The notes: generated by a model not told the origin, from the sequence alone. Shown: positions 1 through 8,657, numbered from the stretch's first letter. The stretch: DNA of 64,000 nucleotides from Cytobacillus suaedae (GCA_014960805.1 CP063163.1:4179001-4243000), one strand, 5' to 3'. A program made the numbers and translations.

Positions 1-496
1 AATCAATACTACCTTCGACAAAAGAGGCTCCACCGGCAATTTTCAAATCAGGATGGTTACGTTCAACACCACTGTCTAGTACAGCGATTTTAATTCCTTT
101 GCCAGTTAGACTAGTAATGAAAGTTTTAGGAGGATTTTCTTCTACTTCCTGATTGATGACTTCTTCTGGATTAATATTGTAAACTTTATTCTTTTCAATG
201 GCCTGGATAGCAGGATTTTCACTCAATGATTTTATTTTTTCAGAAGGTATTATAGCAGTAACAAGAGGGAGGTTCTCCATCTGATCGACAATTGAACCCC
301 CTAGCGTAGTAATTATAGTCTTATCAATTTCCTTTTTAAAAAGGATCATATAGGTTTCAGTGATGGTCTGATGATTATTACTTTCTTCAAAGGCTGAAAA
401 ACCATTAGGCTCCTCACTTTGCTGGCATGAGGTTAATATAATCATGAACATGAATAGGAAAAAGATAGCCCATTTATTTTTTTTGAAGTGGCTCAT
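1..496 (-). CDS. Subtilisin-like (S8) serine protease lipoprotein, partial
   Basis: The 3' end of this gene is cut off by the window edge; about 165 residues are visible. The start is ATG at 496-494, chosen because GGAGGGG lies about 9 nt upstream; an ATG at 473 runs into a stop at once. The N-terminus has a short basic stretch, a hydrophobic core and a lipobox ending ILTSC near residue 23, so the protein is probably a membrane-anchored lipoprotein. A region of about 90 residues resembling the inhibitor I9 propeptide follows, then the catalytic Asp motif AVLDSG followed by HPDL. The His and Ser motifs would lie outside the window. The gene overlaps the end of the upstream glycosidase gene by 23 bp on the same strand, so the two are probably cotranscribed. 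Substrate is unknown. Confidence 0.8.
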   Translation of the reverse strand, partial: MSHFKKNKWAIFFLFMFMIILTSCQQSEEPNGFSAFEESNNHQTITETYMILFKKEIDKTIITTLGGSIVDQMENLPLVTAIIPSEKIKSLSENPAIQAIEKNKVYNINPEEVINQEVEENPPKTFITSLTGKGIKIAVLDSGVERNHPDLKIAGGASFVEGSID

Positions 497-2426
497 ATGA
501 TACGTACCCCTCCATGTTTGTAATCCAATGATTCCCCCCTACACCAAATTGCCCTCCGTATCTTTCATCTTTACTATATACGCGATATACTTCACCTGGT
601 CTTAGTACCCTTGAATATTGCAACTTACCATTTGCATCTCTTTGCCAAAGGTTAATTGGCTTCATGATTGTGACGTGTCCAATTTCACCTCTTGGCCCTC
701 TGACAATCGGAATGTCATTTTGTGTGGATTGGCTAACTGGTAGATAAGTAACATGATCTGGCATATTTGTGATCCAGTGATTTCCGCCAACATCATATTG
801 CCCTCCATACTTACTATCTATCCTATAAACACGGTAGGACTCTCCAGGATTTAAAACCCTCACGAATTCTAATTTTCCATTTGCATCTCTTTTCCATAGA
901 TTGATCCGCTTTTTAACCTGGATATGGCCAATTTCACCTCGTGGACCTCTAACAATACCTTCTTTAGTATCATCTGGTGGTGTCGTGTTACCTGCTGCTT
1001 GTGGATTCGGTATTTTAAGGATTTGACCAATTTTTATAATGTCATTCGTTAACCCATTTACCTCTTTAATTTTTGCTACTGTGGTTCCATTTTGTAGAGC
1101 GATAACAGATAAAGAATCACCTGATTTTACAGTATAGTTGATATAGCTAGGTTCCTGAGTTTTTTCGCCAGTTGCATCTGAATGGCCCTTTAGCCACTCT
1201 CCATAATTTTGCCAGATCATATTATTCTCTTGCCCAAGGGCCCAGCTTCCTGTTCCTTTGATTTCGTATTCATGTACTAAATCTACTTTTGCTTTAATGG
1301 ATTGTTCATTTTCATACCAAATATGATACATTCCTGGACCTAAGATTCTTCCCGCAAGATTATACGTTGGATCTGTATCCTTAATAATGATTGTTGCTTT
1401 CGGCGTTTGAGCATTCTCATCATACGTGATAGTTGACTCATATAGACTTATTAACTCGTCAACACGGTTATGTGAGATCCCATAGCCACCAAAGTCTTGC
1501 CCTTCAACCCAATAGCGCCCAAAGAAGGGAATTCCAAGTACAATTTTATCCCTTGGCACACCTTTGTTTATAGCATATTCAATTGACCTTTTCACCCACG
1601 GCAAACTTGCTACCGGTCCTTCTGGGCCACCTGTGTAACTTTCATCATACGCCATAATCATTAGGTAATCTGCATACTGAGAGAGTGCTTGATAATCATA
1701 AGAACCATGCCACCCTTTAGTCCAACCATTTGGATTTGCAGCAACAGCTACTGAAACTTCTTTGTGAGCAGGTATCTTTTCTCTTAAAAGTCGTACAAGG
1801 TCCGTGTAATTCTCCCGATCAAGATCTGTCACATTTTCGATATCAACATTTACTCCGTCAAGGTTATACGTTTCAACTGAATTTGCAATCTCTTGGGCAA
1901 GCTTTTCCCGATTTTCAAGAGCAGCTCTTCCTGTTGTACGGTCCCAATGGTTACTTAAAAAAGGGACAACTTTAACACCCTTGCTATGCATCTCTGCTAT
2001 AAACGCACTGTTTACTAAACGGGTTAATTTAAGAGAACCATCAGGGTTAATATCAAAATAACTTGGTGAAATTACTTGTAAATTTCCTTGTGTTCTTTCT
2101 ACATAACTTACATGTGTAATTGGATTGCTAAAATAAATATAGGACATATTGAAGTTTTCTACATTATGAGCACTAGCTTTTTCAGTATATAGAGGTATTG
2201 TCGTGATGATCATGGAACCAACCACGACTTTAACGGCAGACGCCTTCACCCCGGGTAGTTTCTGTTTTAATAGAATGTTTACTTTTTCCTCTAAATTTTC
2301 CTTTTGATTTTTTAGGGATGCTAAAAACTCAGTTGAAAACTCAGTTGGGTCAGAATTCAAATATAATATAATCGTAGAGCTATCATTTTCCTCTCGTATT
2401 TCAAACCAATTTAAAAAATTTATCAT
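474..2426 (-). CDS. GH18 family glycosidase with LysM domain and two C-terminal repeats
   Basis: 650 aa. Residues 1 to about 60 are hydrophilic and acidic, followed by a hydrophobic segment (about 64-80) that may act as an internal signal or anchor, which is unusual. Residues about 92-415 form a GH18 barrel of the YaaH/spore-germination type. The catalytic motif is DGVNVDIE at 190-197, with E197 as likely acid; MAYDE (259-263) is a second GH18 hallmark. A LysM domain spans about 430-473. Two copies of a 72-residue unit beginning VRGPRGEIGH follow at 491-562 and 574-645; their function is not known to me. The predicted role is peptidoglycan or chitin-like glycan hydrolysis at the wall. The start is ATG with a GGGGGAG site upstream. 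The subtilase lipoprotein gene overlaps the 3' end. Confidence 0.85.
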   Translation of the reverse strand: MINFLNWFEIREENDSSTIILYLNSDPTEFSTEFLASLKNQKENLEEKVNILLKQKLPGVKASAVKVVVGSMIITTIPLYTEKASAHNVENFNMSYIYFSNPITHVSYVERTQGNLQVISPSYFDINPDGSLKLTRLVNSAFIAEMHSKGVKVVPFLSNHWDRTTGRAALENREKLAQEIANSVETYNLDGVNVDIENVTDLDRENYTDLVRLLREKIPAHKEVSVAVAANPNGWTKGWHGSYDYQALSQYADYLMIMAYDESYTGGPEGPVASLPWVKRSIEYAINKGVPRDKIVLGIPFFGRYWVEGQDFGGYGISHNRVDELISLYESTITYDENAQTPKATIIIKDTDPTYNLAGRILGPGMYHIWYENEQSIKAKVDLVHEYEIKGTGSWALGQENNMIWQNYGEWLKGHSDATGEKTQEPSYINYTVKSGDSLSVIALQNGTTVAKIKEVNGLTNDIIKIGQILKIPNPQAAGNTTPPDDTKEGIVRGPRGEIGHIQVKKRINLWKRDANGKLEFVRVLNPGESYRVYRIDSKYGGQYDVGGNHWITNMPDHVTYLPVSQSTQNDIPIVRGPRGEIGHVTIMKPINLWQRDANGKLQYSRVLRPGEVYRVYSKDERYGGQFGVGGNHWITNMEGYVSYEPLQKK

Positions 2427-2518
2427 AGTAAAACGCTCCCCCTTGTAGAGATTTCCTTTCCTTATTATTAAGGAAAAAAGGGATTATTATTAATAATGTG
2501 GAAAAACGAGGGTAAAAG

Positions 2519-2554
2519 TAAAAAAACGTTAGGGCTTTTTTAGCTCTAACGTTT
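2519..2554 (-). terminator. Rho-independent terminator of trhO
   Basis: An 11-bp stem (AACGTTAGGGC pairing with GCTCTAACGTT, one G/T wobble) is followed on the minus strand by a run of T, directly downstream of the trhO stop codon. Confidence 0.8.
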
Positions 2555-2561
2555 CGCTTGT

Positions 2562-3470
2562 TTAGCTTTTTAAAGAGTGTTCCTTCACATAACGATTCCA
2601 TTCATGTTCTTTGCATTCAGCACTACATGAACGGTAATGCTCATGCTCACACTCTTCACACATGATGATATGCTTATTACATTCTGGGTTTCCACACTTT
2701 ACGACTCTTTCTTCTGGCTGTTCACAGTAGTGGCATTTTCCTACTACTGTTGCTTCTTCTGTACGGTTGACTGGCACAGATATCCTATCATCAAATACAT
2801 ACATTTTCCCATCCCATAAACGGCCTTTCACTTCTGGGTCATAGCCGTAGGAAATAATTCCACCTTCAAGCTGTGAAACATCCTTAAAGCCTTCATTTAC
2901 TAAAAACCCTGAGAACTTTTCACAACGAATTCCGCCAGTACAATAGGTTAAAACCTTCTTATCTTTGTATTGGCTAAAGTTTTTGCGAATCCAGTCTGGA
3001 AGCTCACGAAATGTCTCGATATCCGGTCGGATTGCATTTTTGAAGTGCCCTAGATCATATTCATACGTATTTCGAGCATCTAGAATGACAACATCCTCGT
3101 CTTGGAGTGCTTCGTAAAATTCTTTTGGAGATAGATGTTTCCCAGTGGTTTGGTTAGGGTTTACATCATCTTCTAGGCTTAGGTGAACAATCTCTGGCTT
3201 CACTTTTACCTTCATTTTTCGGAACGCATGACCTTCAGATTCTTCTATTTTAAAAATCATATCAGAGAAGCGCGGGTCCTTACGCATCTCTTCTATATAT
3301 TGATTCGTTTGTTCAACTGTTCCGGAAACGGTTCCATTGATCCCTTCATGAGCAACGAGAATACGCCCCATTAGGCCAATTTCATCACACATCGCCTTAT
3401 GTTCGACCATAAATGCTTCAGGGTCTTCAATAGGTACATATTTATAATAAAGTAAAACTCGATAATCCAT
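2562..3470 (-). CDS. trhO: tRNA uridine(34) hydroxylase TrhO (rhodanese-like, YbfQ-type)
   Basis: About 302 aa. The family hydroxylates uridine 34 of certain tRNAs (5-hydroxyuridine, precursor of mo5U/cmo5U) in the cytosol. An N-terminal ferredoxin-like UPF0176 domain (about 1-95) precedes a rhodanese domain with the active-site loop TYCTGGIRC, where the first Cys is catalytic. The C-terminus carries several CxxC-type Cys pairs and His residues, probably a zinc-binding tail, common in Bacillus members. A GTG at 3479 is also in frame, but GAAGG lies only 1 nt from it; the ATG at 3470 is spaced 10 nt from this site and gives the usual [11 protein letters not shown] start. The gene appears monocistronic. 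Confidence 0.88.
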   Translation of the reverse strand: MDYRVLLYYKYVPIEDPEAFMVEHKAMCDEIGLMGRILVAHEGINGTVSGTVEQTNQYIEEMRKDPRFSDMIFKIEESEGHAFRKMKVKVKPEIVHLSLEDDVNPNQTTGKHLSPKEFYEALQDEDVVILDARNTYEYDLGHFKNAIRPDIETFRELPDWIRKNFSQYKDKKVLTYCTGGIRCEKFSGFLVNEGFKDVSQLEGGIISYGYDPEVKGRLWDGKMYVFDDRISVPVNRTEEATVVGKCHYCEQPEERVVKCGNPECNKHIIMCEECEHEHYRSCSAECKEHEWNRYVKEHSLKS

Positions 3471-3611
3471 ATCTATCACACCTTCTATTCACTAACTTAT
3501 TGCCTATCCTATAATATCAAAAATTATAATAAATATCATAACAATTGCCCTTAAAGTTCTCTTCATATTTTCAGTTCTAATGACAAAAGCTATTCATGAA
3601 ATATGTCTTGA

Positions 3612-3663
3612 GGGGCCTGACTCCCAGCACTTTAAAGTTCTAAAGCATCAAAAGTCAGGCCCT
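3612..3663. repeat. REP-like palindrome, degenerate copy
   Basis: The left arm GGGGCCTGACTCCC and right arm GTCAGGCCC flank a TTTAAAG core. It is a decayed copy of the 52-bp palindrome found twelve times in the window. Here the conserved GACATAT-like tail appears on the left side as ATGTCTT, so this copy is inverted relative to most others. Confidence 0.8.
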
Positions 3664-3697
3664 GATGTAGATAATACCACCAAAAGGAGAATTCAAA

Positions 3698-3838
3698 ATG
3701 GGTAATCAAAATGATAATAGAACAATCAGATCTAGATCAGAAAAGCGTGCTATTGAAGCAGGACACGACACAGGACAAAAAGAGTTCAAGCGAGGAAACG
3801 GTAGCCAAAACAACACGATTCCGAATCGTAATTCATAG
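3698..3838 (+). CDS. Small hydrophilic protein of unknown function (46 aa)
   Basis: ATG preceded by AAAAGGAGA at 7-8 nt, 46 codons, TAG at 3836-3838. The product is very polar (rich in N, R, Q, K, G, S) with no hydrophobic segment and no motif I recognise. Overall composition recalls small spore-type or DNA-associated proteins, but no family signature is visible. It lies between two REP-like palindromes. The strong ribosome binding site and compact frame support a real gene. Confidence 0.6.
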   Translation: MGNQNDNRTIRSRSEKRAIEAGHDTGQKEFKRGNGSQNNTIPNRNS

Positions 3839-3848
3839 TTGGTCTATT

Positions 3849-3901
3849 GGGGCCTGACCCCCGGTGTAGTAAAGCGCTAAAGTGTTTTGTAAGTCCGGCC
3901 C
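3849..3901. repeat. REP-like palindrome, degenerate copy
   Basis: The left arm GGGGCCTGACCCCC is intact, while the right arm is decayed to AAGTCCGGCCC. It lies 10 bp downstream of the 46-aa gene. Confidence 0.8.
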
Positions 3902-3907
3902 AAAATA

Positions 3908-3938
3908 AAGAAGGTGAAGAGTTTTTCTTCACCTTCTA
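3908..3938 (-). terminator. Terminator of the riboswitch-controlled 54-aa gene
   Basis: A GAAGGTGAAG / CTTCACCTTC stem with a 7-nt loop is followed on the minus strand by TTTATTTT. It overlaps the stop codon of the 54-aa gene. Confidence 0.65.
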
Positions 3939-4100
3939 CATTTTCAGCATATAGTTTATAGCGGCTCTCTCGTGATAAGATGCCTTAGATTCGAGCAAAC
4001 TCCTTACACTTTCATCTAGACAATCATGGCTTAATACTCGATTCTGTTTCCATTGAGTGTAATGCCATAGGTATTTTACTTTGTAAATTGCTTTAATCAC
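3936..4100 (-). CDS. Small basic protein (54 aa) downstream of a c-di-GMP-I riboswitch
   Basis: The chosen start is GTG at 4100-4098, preceded by GAGGGGGG with 6-nt spacing. The longer in-frame ATG at 4169 lies inside the riboswitch aptamer and is not a credible start. The product (MIKAIYKVKYLWHYTQWKQ at the N-terminus) is basic and aromatic-rich at its N-terminal half with a helical, charged C-terminal half; there is no clear membrane segment and no family I recognise. It is the first and only gene between the aptamer and a terminator, so it is the likely target of c-di-GMP control. Its function is unknown. Confidence 0.65.
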   Translation of the reverse strand: MIKAIYKVKYLWHYTQWKQNRVLSHDCLDESVRSLLESKASYHERAAINYMLKM

Positions 4101-4138
4101 ATATTTCCCCCCTCGAACAAAACCCATAAATCGACGGA

Positions 4139-4234
4139 GTCGCATTCGGAAACTGGCTGGCATGGTCATGTGACGTTAGCCCCTATAGTTTTGCGTCACC
4201 ACTTTTCAATGGCTTTGCCGTTTCGTACGATTTA
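4139..4234 (-). promoter_or_regulatory. c-di-GMP-I (GEMM-I) riboswitch aptamer
   Basis: Read on the minus strand, the aptamer has the GEMM-I hallmarks in order: ACGGCAAAGCC, a GAAA loop closing a short helix, GGTGACGCAAAAC, TATAGGGGCT, then a second arm ending TGCCAGCCAG and TTCCG. Outer bases CGTA/TGCG-like can form P1. It is nearly identical to the aptamer at 33444-33536. A small hairpin (CGAC-TCC-GTCG) lies between the aptamer and the ribosome binding site of the 54-aa gene; no U-tract terminator is visible there, so control may be at translation initiation. Confidence 0.88.
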
Positions 4235-4340
4235 TGTTTATAAAGTAAGTATATAGTAGCTGCCATTTTGGAAAAAAGGGGCGAAAATACTAGACTTTTC
4301 TACCACCTAAATTAGAGAACTCTATGTGTTATAAGTTTAA

Positions 4341-5150
4341 CTAAATCACATTAAAAGTTGGTTTTCTTTCCCTATAAGTTGTAACATATTTAAAGCCTGC
4401 TTCTTTTAGCAGTTCGTATCCTTCATCTATTTGTTTTCCTACGAAGTGTTTTGTATGAGCATCAGTACCCACAGTAATAATTTCTCCTCCAGCCTCTTTG
4501 TATAACTTTACAAAAGGAAGGTTTGGTAGAGAGCAGTCAATGCGATATCGGTAACCGGACATGTTAATTTCTATTCCACGGTTCGTTTGAGCAAGTGTTT
4601 TGAAAGTATCTTCGATAATATCAAAGTACTTCTCCCACTTCACACTCTTCCAATCAGATTTCACAAAGTGTAGATAGCGTTTAATCAGCGTAAGGTGACC
4701 TAATACATCAAAGTTATGGTACTCCTTCACATATTGATTCACTGACTTAAAATAAGTTTCAATGGAATATTCCAAAGACTTTCCTTCAAAATAGTCTCCA
4801 TTATGCAGATCAAGGTCATCCACGATATGAGCGGAGCCAATAACAAAGTCAAAATAGTTTTCAGATAAGAACTGGTTGCTGCGTTCGAATGTAGATGGAT
4901 GAAGCCCCATCTCAACTGCCTTTAAGATCGTTAATCTATCACCGAACTCAGACCTCATCGAATCTACTTGACTAGCATATTCTTGGTAGTCAAACTCAAA
5001 AGTAAGATCACAGTTTGGATAAAAGTAATCCATATGCTCTGTAAATGCAATTTCTTTAACCCCATTTTTTATTGCCGTCTCACATGCCTGCTTCATTGGC
5101 ATCTTCGAATCTGCTGATATACTTGTGTGAACGTGATAATCAAACATCAT
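4341..5150 (-). CDS. hisJ: PHP-family histidinol-phosphatase (HisJ type)
   Basis: 269 aa, the usual length for Bacillus HisJ. The family removes phosphate from L-histidinol phosphate in histidine synthesis. The PHP metal motifs are visible: DYHVHTSISAD at the N-terminus, TEHMD near residue 38, GSAHIVDD in the middle, and GTDAHTK near the C-terminus. The start is MM with AAAGGAAG upstream; either ATG (5150 or 5147) could be used. No other his genes are adjacent, so a PHP phosphoesterase with another substrate cannot be excluded. Confidence 0.78.
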   Translation of the reverse strand: MMFDYHVHTSISADSKMPMKQACETAIKNGVKEIAFTEHMDYFYPNCDLTFEFDYQEYASQVDSMRSEFGDRLTILKAVEMGLHPSTFERSNQFLSENYFDFVIGSAHIVDDLDLHNGDYFEGKSLEYSIETYFKSVNQYVKEYHNFDVLGHLTLIKRYLHFVKSDWKSVKWEKYFDIIEDTFKTLAQTNRGIEINMSGYRYRIDCSLPNLPFVKLYKEAGGEIITVGTDAHTKHFVGKQIDEGYELLKEAGFKYVTTYRERKPTFNVI

Positions 5151-5222
5151 TAACTTCCTTTCTGGGCATAAATCTCAGAATCATATAAAAGATACTAATA
5201 ATTATAGCACAGATTCAGATAA

Positions 5223-5259
5223 TACGTTAACGCGTTAACGTGTTGGGGGTCAGGCCCCA
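5223..5259. repeat. REP-like palindrome, right half
   Basis: The core GTTAACGCGTTAAC plus right arm GGGGGTCAGGCCCC is present, the left arm missing. It is followed by AAGACATATT, the tail seen after several other copies. Confidence 0.8.
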
Positions 5260-5486
5260 CAAGACATATTTTATATTAATTATACATTTCCTTACGACTT
5301 AGCATTTGAGGGGTGATTCCCACACTTATTTCCCTTATAAGAAAGGCATTCCAGCTGTTTCAAGCAAATTTCTTAGCTTATGTATGTCTCTTTCTATAAA
5401 TAATCAATTCATAGATTCATGTTTAAAACCTTTTTAAAGAGGAATATATTAAATGTACCGTTACTACTAAAAGGAGGAGATAACAC

Positions 5487-6035
5487 ATGAAGAAAACTAA
5501 AAAAATAATTGCACCAGCTTTAGGATTCGGATTGGTTTTCGGTGCTATTGGCGTTTCGGCACATTCCACAGTAACAGTAGAATCAGGTGACACATACTGG
5601 GGAATAGCCCAAGGTTTAGATAATGCGACAACAGAAGACTTAATGGAAGAGAATGATTATGTTCCTACTGAGATTCCAGTTGGAGCAGAAATTACGATTC
5701 CAAATCAAAATACGGTAACACATGTTGTTCAACCGGGTAACACACTTGTGGAAATTGCTGCAACTTATGACGGTGTTACTGTAGATGATTTAGTTCGATT
5801 AAATCCAGATGTTGATCCATATGAATTAACGATTGGTTCAAATATTGTAGTTGTTGACTATACCGAAGAACAAGGTGAAGATTACCTGTATCACACAGTT
5901 CAACCTGGAAACACTTTCAATGAAATCGCAAGTGTTTATGATGGTGTTAGTGTAGAGGAGCTAATGGAAGCAAATCCAAATTTAGACCCTTATGAATTAA
6001 CAGTTGGTTCTAAAATAGTTATTCCACTAAACTAG
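5487..6035 (+). CDS. Secreted protein with three LysM domains
   Basis: 182 aa. A signal peptide (KKTKK, hydrophobic core, cleavage after VSA near residue 25) is followed by three LysM units at about 27-72, 77-122 and 134-180. The second and third are closely similar (HxVQPGNT, then YDGV and NP-x-x-DPYEL). There is no catalytic domain, so the protein probably binds peptidoglycan as a wall-associated or adaptor protein. AAAGGAGGAG lies 6-7 nt before the ATG. The gene is monocistronic and ends in a clear terminator. Confidence 0.85.
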   Translation: MKKTKKIIAPALGFGLVFGAIGVSAHSTVTVESGDTYWGIAQGLDNATTEDLMEENDYVPTEIPVGAEITIPNQNTVTHVVQPGNTLVEIAATYDGVTVDDLVRLNPDVDPYELTIGSNIVVVDYTEEQGEDYLYHTVQPGNTFNEIASVYDGVSVEELMEANPNLDPYELTVGSKIVIPLN

Positions 6036-6055
6036 TAATCTGATAGTTATGATAT

Positions 6056-6095
6056 AACTCCTGTATCGAAAGATGCAGGAGTTTTTGTTTTTTTT
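6056..6095 (+). terminator. Rho-independent terminator
   Basis: AACTCCTGTATC-GAAA-GATGCAGGAGTT stem-loop followed by TTTTGTTTTTTTT, just after the LysM gene. The remaining sequence up to 6350 contains nothing I can assign. Confidence 0.85.
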
Positions 6096-6350
6096 AAAAA
6101 GCACATGTGAACTATTTCAGAACCAGTTAGGGCCTTTTGTTAGAAATTTTGCAACCAGTTCACCCTTTTAGGCAGATTGAGTTAGTTTGAATTTCATAAA
6201 GAACGGTTAAAGAAAAAGGGAAATAAAGAATCCCTAATTTCATCCAGTGTAAAGGAAAAAGGTCAAGTGTTATTAATTTCTAAATTTTTCCGTTCATAAT
6301 CCCTTTGTCCTACATATATTGTTTAGTAGATAGACATAGGGGGCAACGGC

Positions 6351-8045
6351 ATGACAAAACCAATAGGGGTTCTTTGGATATTTTTATGTTTTTTTACTTG
6401 GGGTTCAATTGTTGAGGCAGAGACTGAACCTCAGTTAATTATCATTAATAAAGGGACAAATGAGCTAGCCTATTACGAGAATGGCGAGCTTGTGAAGGTA
6501 TTTAAAGTTGCAACCGGAAGGAGCAATAACCTTACTCCAGAAGGAACATTTCGCATTGTAAATAAGATTAAGAATAGGCCATATTATAAGGATAAAATAC
6601 CAGGTGGTGACCCTCGAAATCCACTTGGGGATCGGTGGTTAGGTTTAGAGGCCAGAGGGACATATGGAACAACTTATGCCATTCATGGGAATAACAATCC
6701 TGAATATATAGGTACATATGCGAGTGCTGGGTGTGTGAGAATGTATGATGATGAGGTTCGTTGGCTTTTTGAACAGGTCAATAAATTTACAACGGTCATT
6801 ATCACGAATTCTTCAAAATCCTTCGATGCCATTGCCACTAGTCATGGTTATGAGCCTTATAGTAAGTTGAAAACTGTCAACGTCGACAAGAGGAGTCCTC
6901 AGGCAGAAAATTCAGAGGTCACTATTAAGGCTTTAACTACTAACAAAAATACTTCCTTATTTAAGTTCTTAGTCTTTGATGGAGGTAACTGGATCACATT
7001 ACAGGACTTCTCGACAAGTAATCAATTTGTATGGCAGCCTCCTATAGCTGGTTCTTATCAAGTAAAAGTTCAAGTGAAAAGTACTTCCTCTGAAAAACTG
7101 TTTGATGACGAAAAAATCATTCCTTTTGAAGTCTTTGTTTCCGCAAAAATAAATTCAGTTTCGTTTGATAAAGAGGGTCCACAACCTATTAATACTGCAA
7201 TAAACTTGAAGGCTAATTCAAATGATAAAAATCAAAATTTATTGAAGTTTTCTATCTTAAATGGGACAGAGTGGCTTACGTTAAGGGAATTTTCCATGTC
7301 TGCAAATTTCACTTGGACTCCAACAGAGCCTGGTAATTATAAAATAAAAATTGAAACCAAAAACAAGCTTTCCAGTGAAGAAGCTGAGGATGAGATAGAA
7401 CTTTCCTATACTATCTTCCAACCTGCTGTAATGATGTCTGTGGCCGCAAGTAAAAATAGTCCACAGCCAATCGGCACTTCACTTTCTTTTATAGGTTCAA
7501 CAAATGATGAATCTGCAAACCTAGTTAAATTTTTGATATTTAACGGGGAAAAGTGGGCCACGGTTCAGGACTTTTCAAGAACCACTAAGCTTAATTGGAT
7601 ACCTGAAACTTTCGGTGAGTATCAGATAAAAATACAGACGAAACATGAGTTAAGTAGTACTGAGTTTGATGATGAGGAAACAATTGAATTTACAGTATTT
7701 ACGCCTGCCACTTTCCAAGGTGTGGCCTCTACTATAGAAAAGTTTATCCATGATGGGGACAAAGTGAATCTTAAACTAGAAGAATTAGATCATCATGAAT
7801 ACCGTATTTCAATATTACATGGAGAAAAGTGGAGTGTTATGAGGGAATATAATACAGAAAGTAAGTTCAACTGGCAGCCAGAATCTCCTGGAATCTATCG
7901 CTTAAAAATTGAAGTCAAACATCAACTCTCGAGTAAAGAATACGATGACAAAAACGAATTTTTATTCATCGTTTATGCATCAACACCTTTTCAAGCCGTA
8001 GTAGAACGTCGGGAGAAAATTAGAAGAATCCGAGTTGGGGCCTGA
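6351..8045 (+). CDS. Secreted L,D-transpeptidase (YkuD) with four C-terminal repeats
   Basis: 564 aa. A signal peptide (about 1-23) precedes a YkuD domain (about 27-152) with catalytic His112 in AIHGNN and Cys128 in SAGCVRM. This fold makes 3-3 peptidoglycan cross-links or attaches proteins in the wall. Four repeats of about 90 residues follow (about 175-263, 265-356, 360-451, 455-541), each with a pattern like KF-x-IFNG-x-W, LxDFS, W-P and G-Y-x-x-K; they resemble Y_Y_Y-type beta domains. AGGGGG precedes the ATG by 8 nt. The last two sense codons and the TGA stop come from the left arm of a REP-like palindrome, so the native 3' end was probably replaced by the repeat. Confidence 0.85.
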   Translation: MTKPIGVLWIFLCFFTWGSIVEAETEPQLIIINKGTNELAYYENGELVKVFKVATGRSNNLTPEGTFRIVNKIKNRPYYKDKIPGGDPRNPLGDRWLGLEARGTYGTTYAIHGNNNPEYIGTYASAGCVRMYDDEVRWLFEQVNKFTTVIITNSSKSFDAIATSHGYEPYSKLKTVNVDKRSPQAENSEVTIKALTTNKNTSLFKFLVFDGGNWITLQDFSTSNQFVWQPPIAGSYQVKVQVKSTSSEKLFDDEKIIPFEVFVSAKINSVSFDKEGPQPINTAINLKANSNDKNQNLLKFSILNGTEWLTLREFSMSANFTWTPTEPGNYKIKIETKNKLSSEEAEDEIELSYTIFQPAVMMSVAASKNSPQPIGTSLSFIGSTNDESANLVKFLIFNGEKWATVQDFSRTTKLNWIPETFGEYQIKIQTKHELSSTEFDDEETIEFTVFTPATFQGVASTIEKFIHDGDKVNLKLEELDHHEYRISILHGEKWSVMREYNTESKFNWQPESPGIYRLKIEVKHQLSSKEYDDKNEFLFIVYASTPFQAVVERREKIRRIRVGA

Positions 8046-8068
8046 CCCCCGATGCGTTAAAGAGCTAA
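8037..8068. repeat. REP-like palindrome, left half, overlapping a gene end
   Basis: The left arm GGGGCCTGACCCCC and half core GATGCGTTAAAG are present; the right arm is missing. The TGA of the arm is the stop codon of the L,D-transpeptidase gene. Confidence 0.8.
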
Positions 8069-8085
8069 ATAAATATAGTGGGCTA

Positions 8086-8118
8086 CCTCTATTTTAAAAA
8101 GTTTGGGGAGACCCACTA
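8086..8118. terminator. Possible terminator hairpin between convergent genes
   Basis: A TAGTGGG / CCCACTA stem with extra pairing inside lies between the convergent L,D-transpeptidase and coiled-coil genes. On the minus strand it is followed by TATTTATTT. The loop is long, so support is modest. Confidence 0.35.
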
Positions 8119-8172
8119 ATTTGATTGAATTGGTTATCTGAGTGGAATCCTATGAGGACACATCGAAGAAGG

Positions 8173-8433
8173 TTATACTTCAAGTAGTTTCTTTAGCTTT
8201 GCGATTTCTCTTTCGTTCCGAGCGGCTTTTTCCCATGTAATGTCTTGGTCGATGACTAGTGTATTCATTTTATCCATTATGCCTTTATAGTTGAGTTCAT
8301 TTTGTTCTTTCATTTCTTTATGCACTTCCTCTACTCTTACTAAGCCCTCCTCAACTCTTACTAAGCCCTCTCTCATGTTTCCTACCATTCCAATTAACTG
8401 GGATAGCATTTCTTCAATTTTATTTTCTTCCAA
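8173..8433 (-). CDS. Coiled-coil protein with conserved WEKAARNEREIAKLK tail
   Basis: 86 aa, soluble and predicted all coiled coil. TTG start with AAAGGAGGTG at 6 nt. The N-terminus (SQLIGMVGNM) and C-terminus (DQDITWEKAARNEREIAKLK) match the 121-aa protein at 40182-40547, while the middle differs in length. Here the middle contains a 7-residue duplication, EGLVRVE twice, encoded by a direct DNA repeat CTCTTACTAAGCCCTC. Function is unknown; proteins of this build may act as oligomerising or scaffold factors, which is speculation. Confidence 0.7.
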   Translation of the reverse strand: MEENKIEEMLSQLIGMVGNMREGLVRVEEGLVRVEEVHKEMKEQNELNYKGIMDKMNTLVIDQDITWEKAARNEREIAKLKKLLEV

Positions 8434-8657
8434 AGTGTTTCACCTCCTTTCATAATTGTACTACTAGCATTACCTTTTATCTAGGTGCTAATAATATCCT
8501 TTATCAAACAGTTGGTGATGGTTAACTGCTTCTCAGTATAGAATCTTCTTATCGAATCTGTTTAGAGCAGATATCATTCTTGCTAAAATTTTTATCTGTG
8601 CACGGCTAATCCATTTATTCCTTCAACACCTTTTGGCCAATGGTTGTGACTTTCGAA

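Noticed and set aside
3936-4169. 77-aa frame starting at ATG 4169
   Set aside because: Its first 23 codons lie within the riboswitch aptamer and leader; the GTG at 4100 has a proper ribosome binding site.
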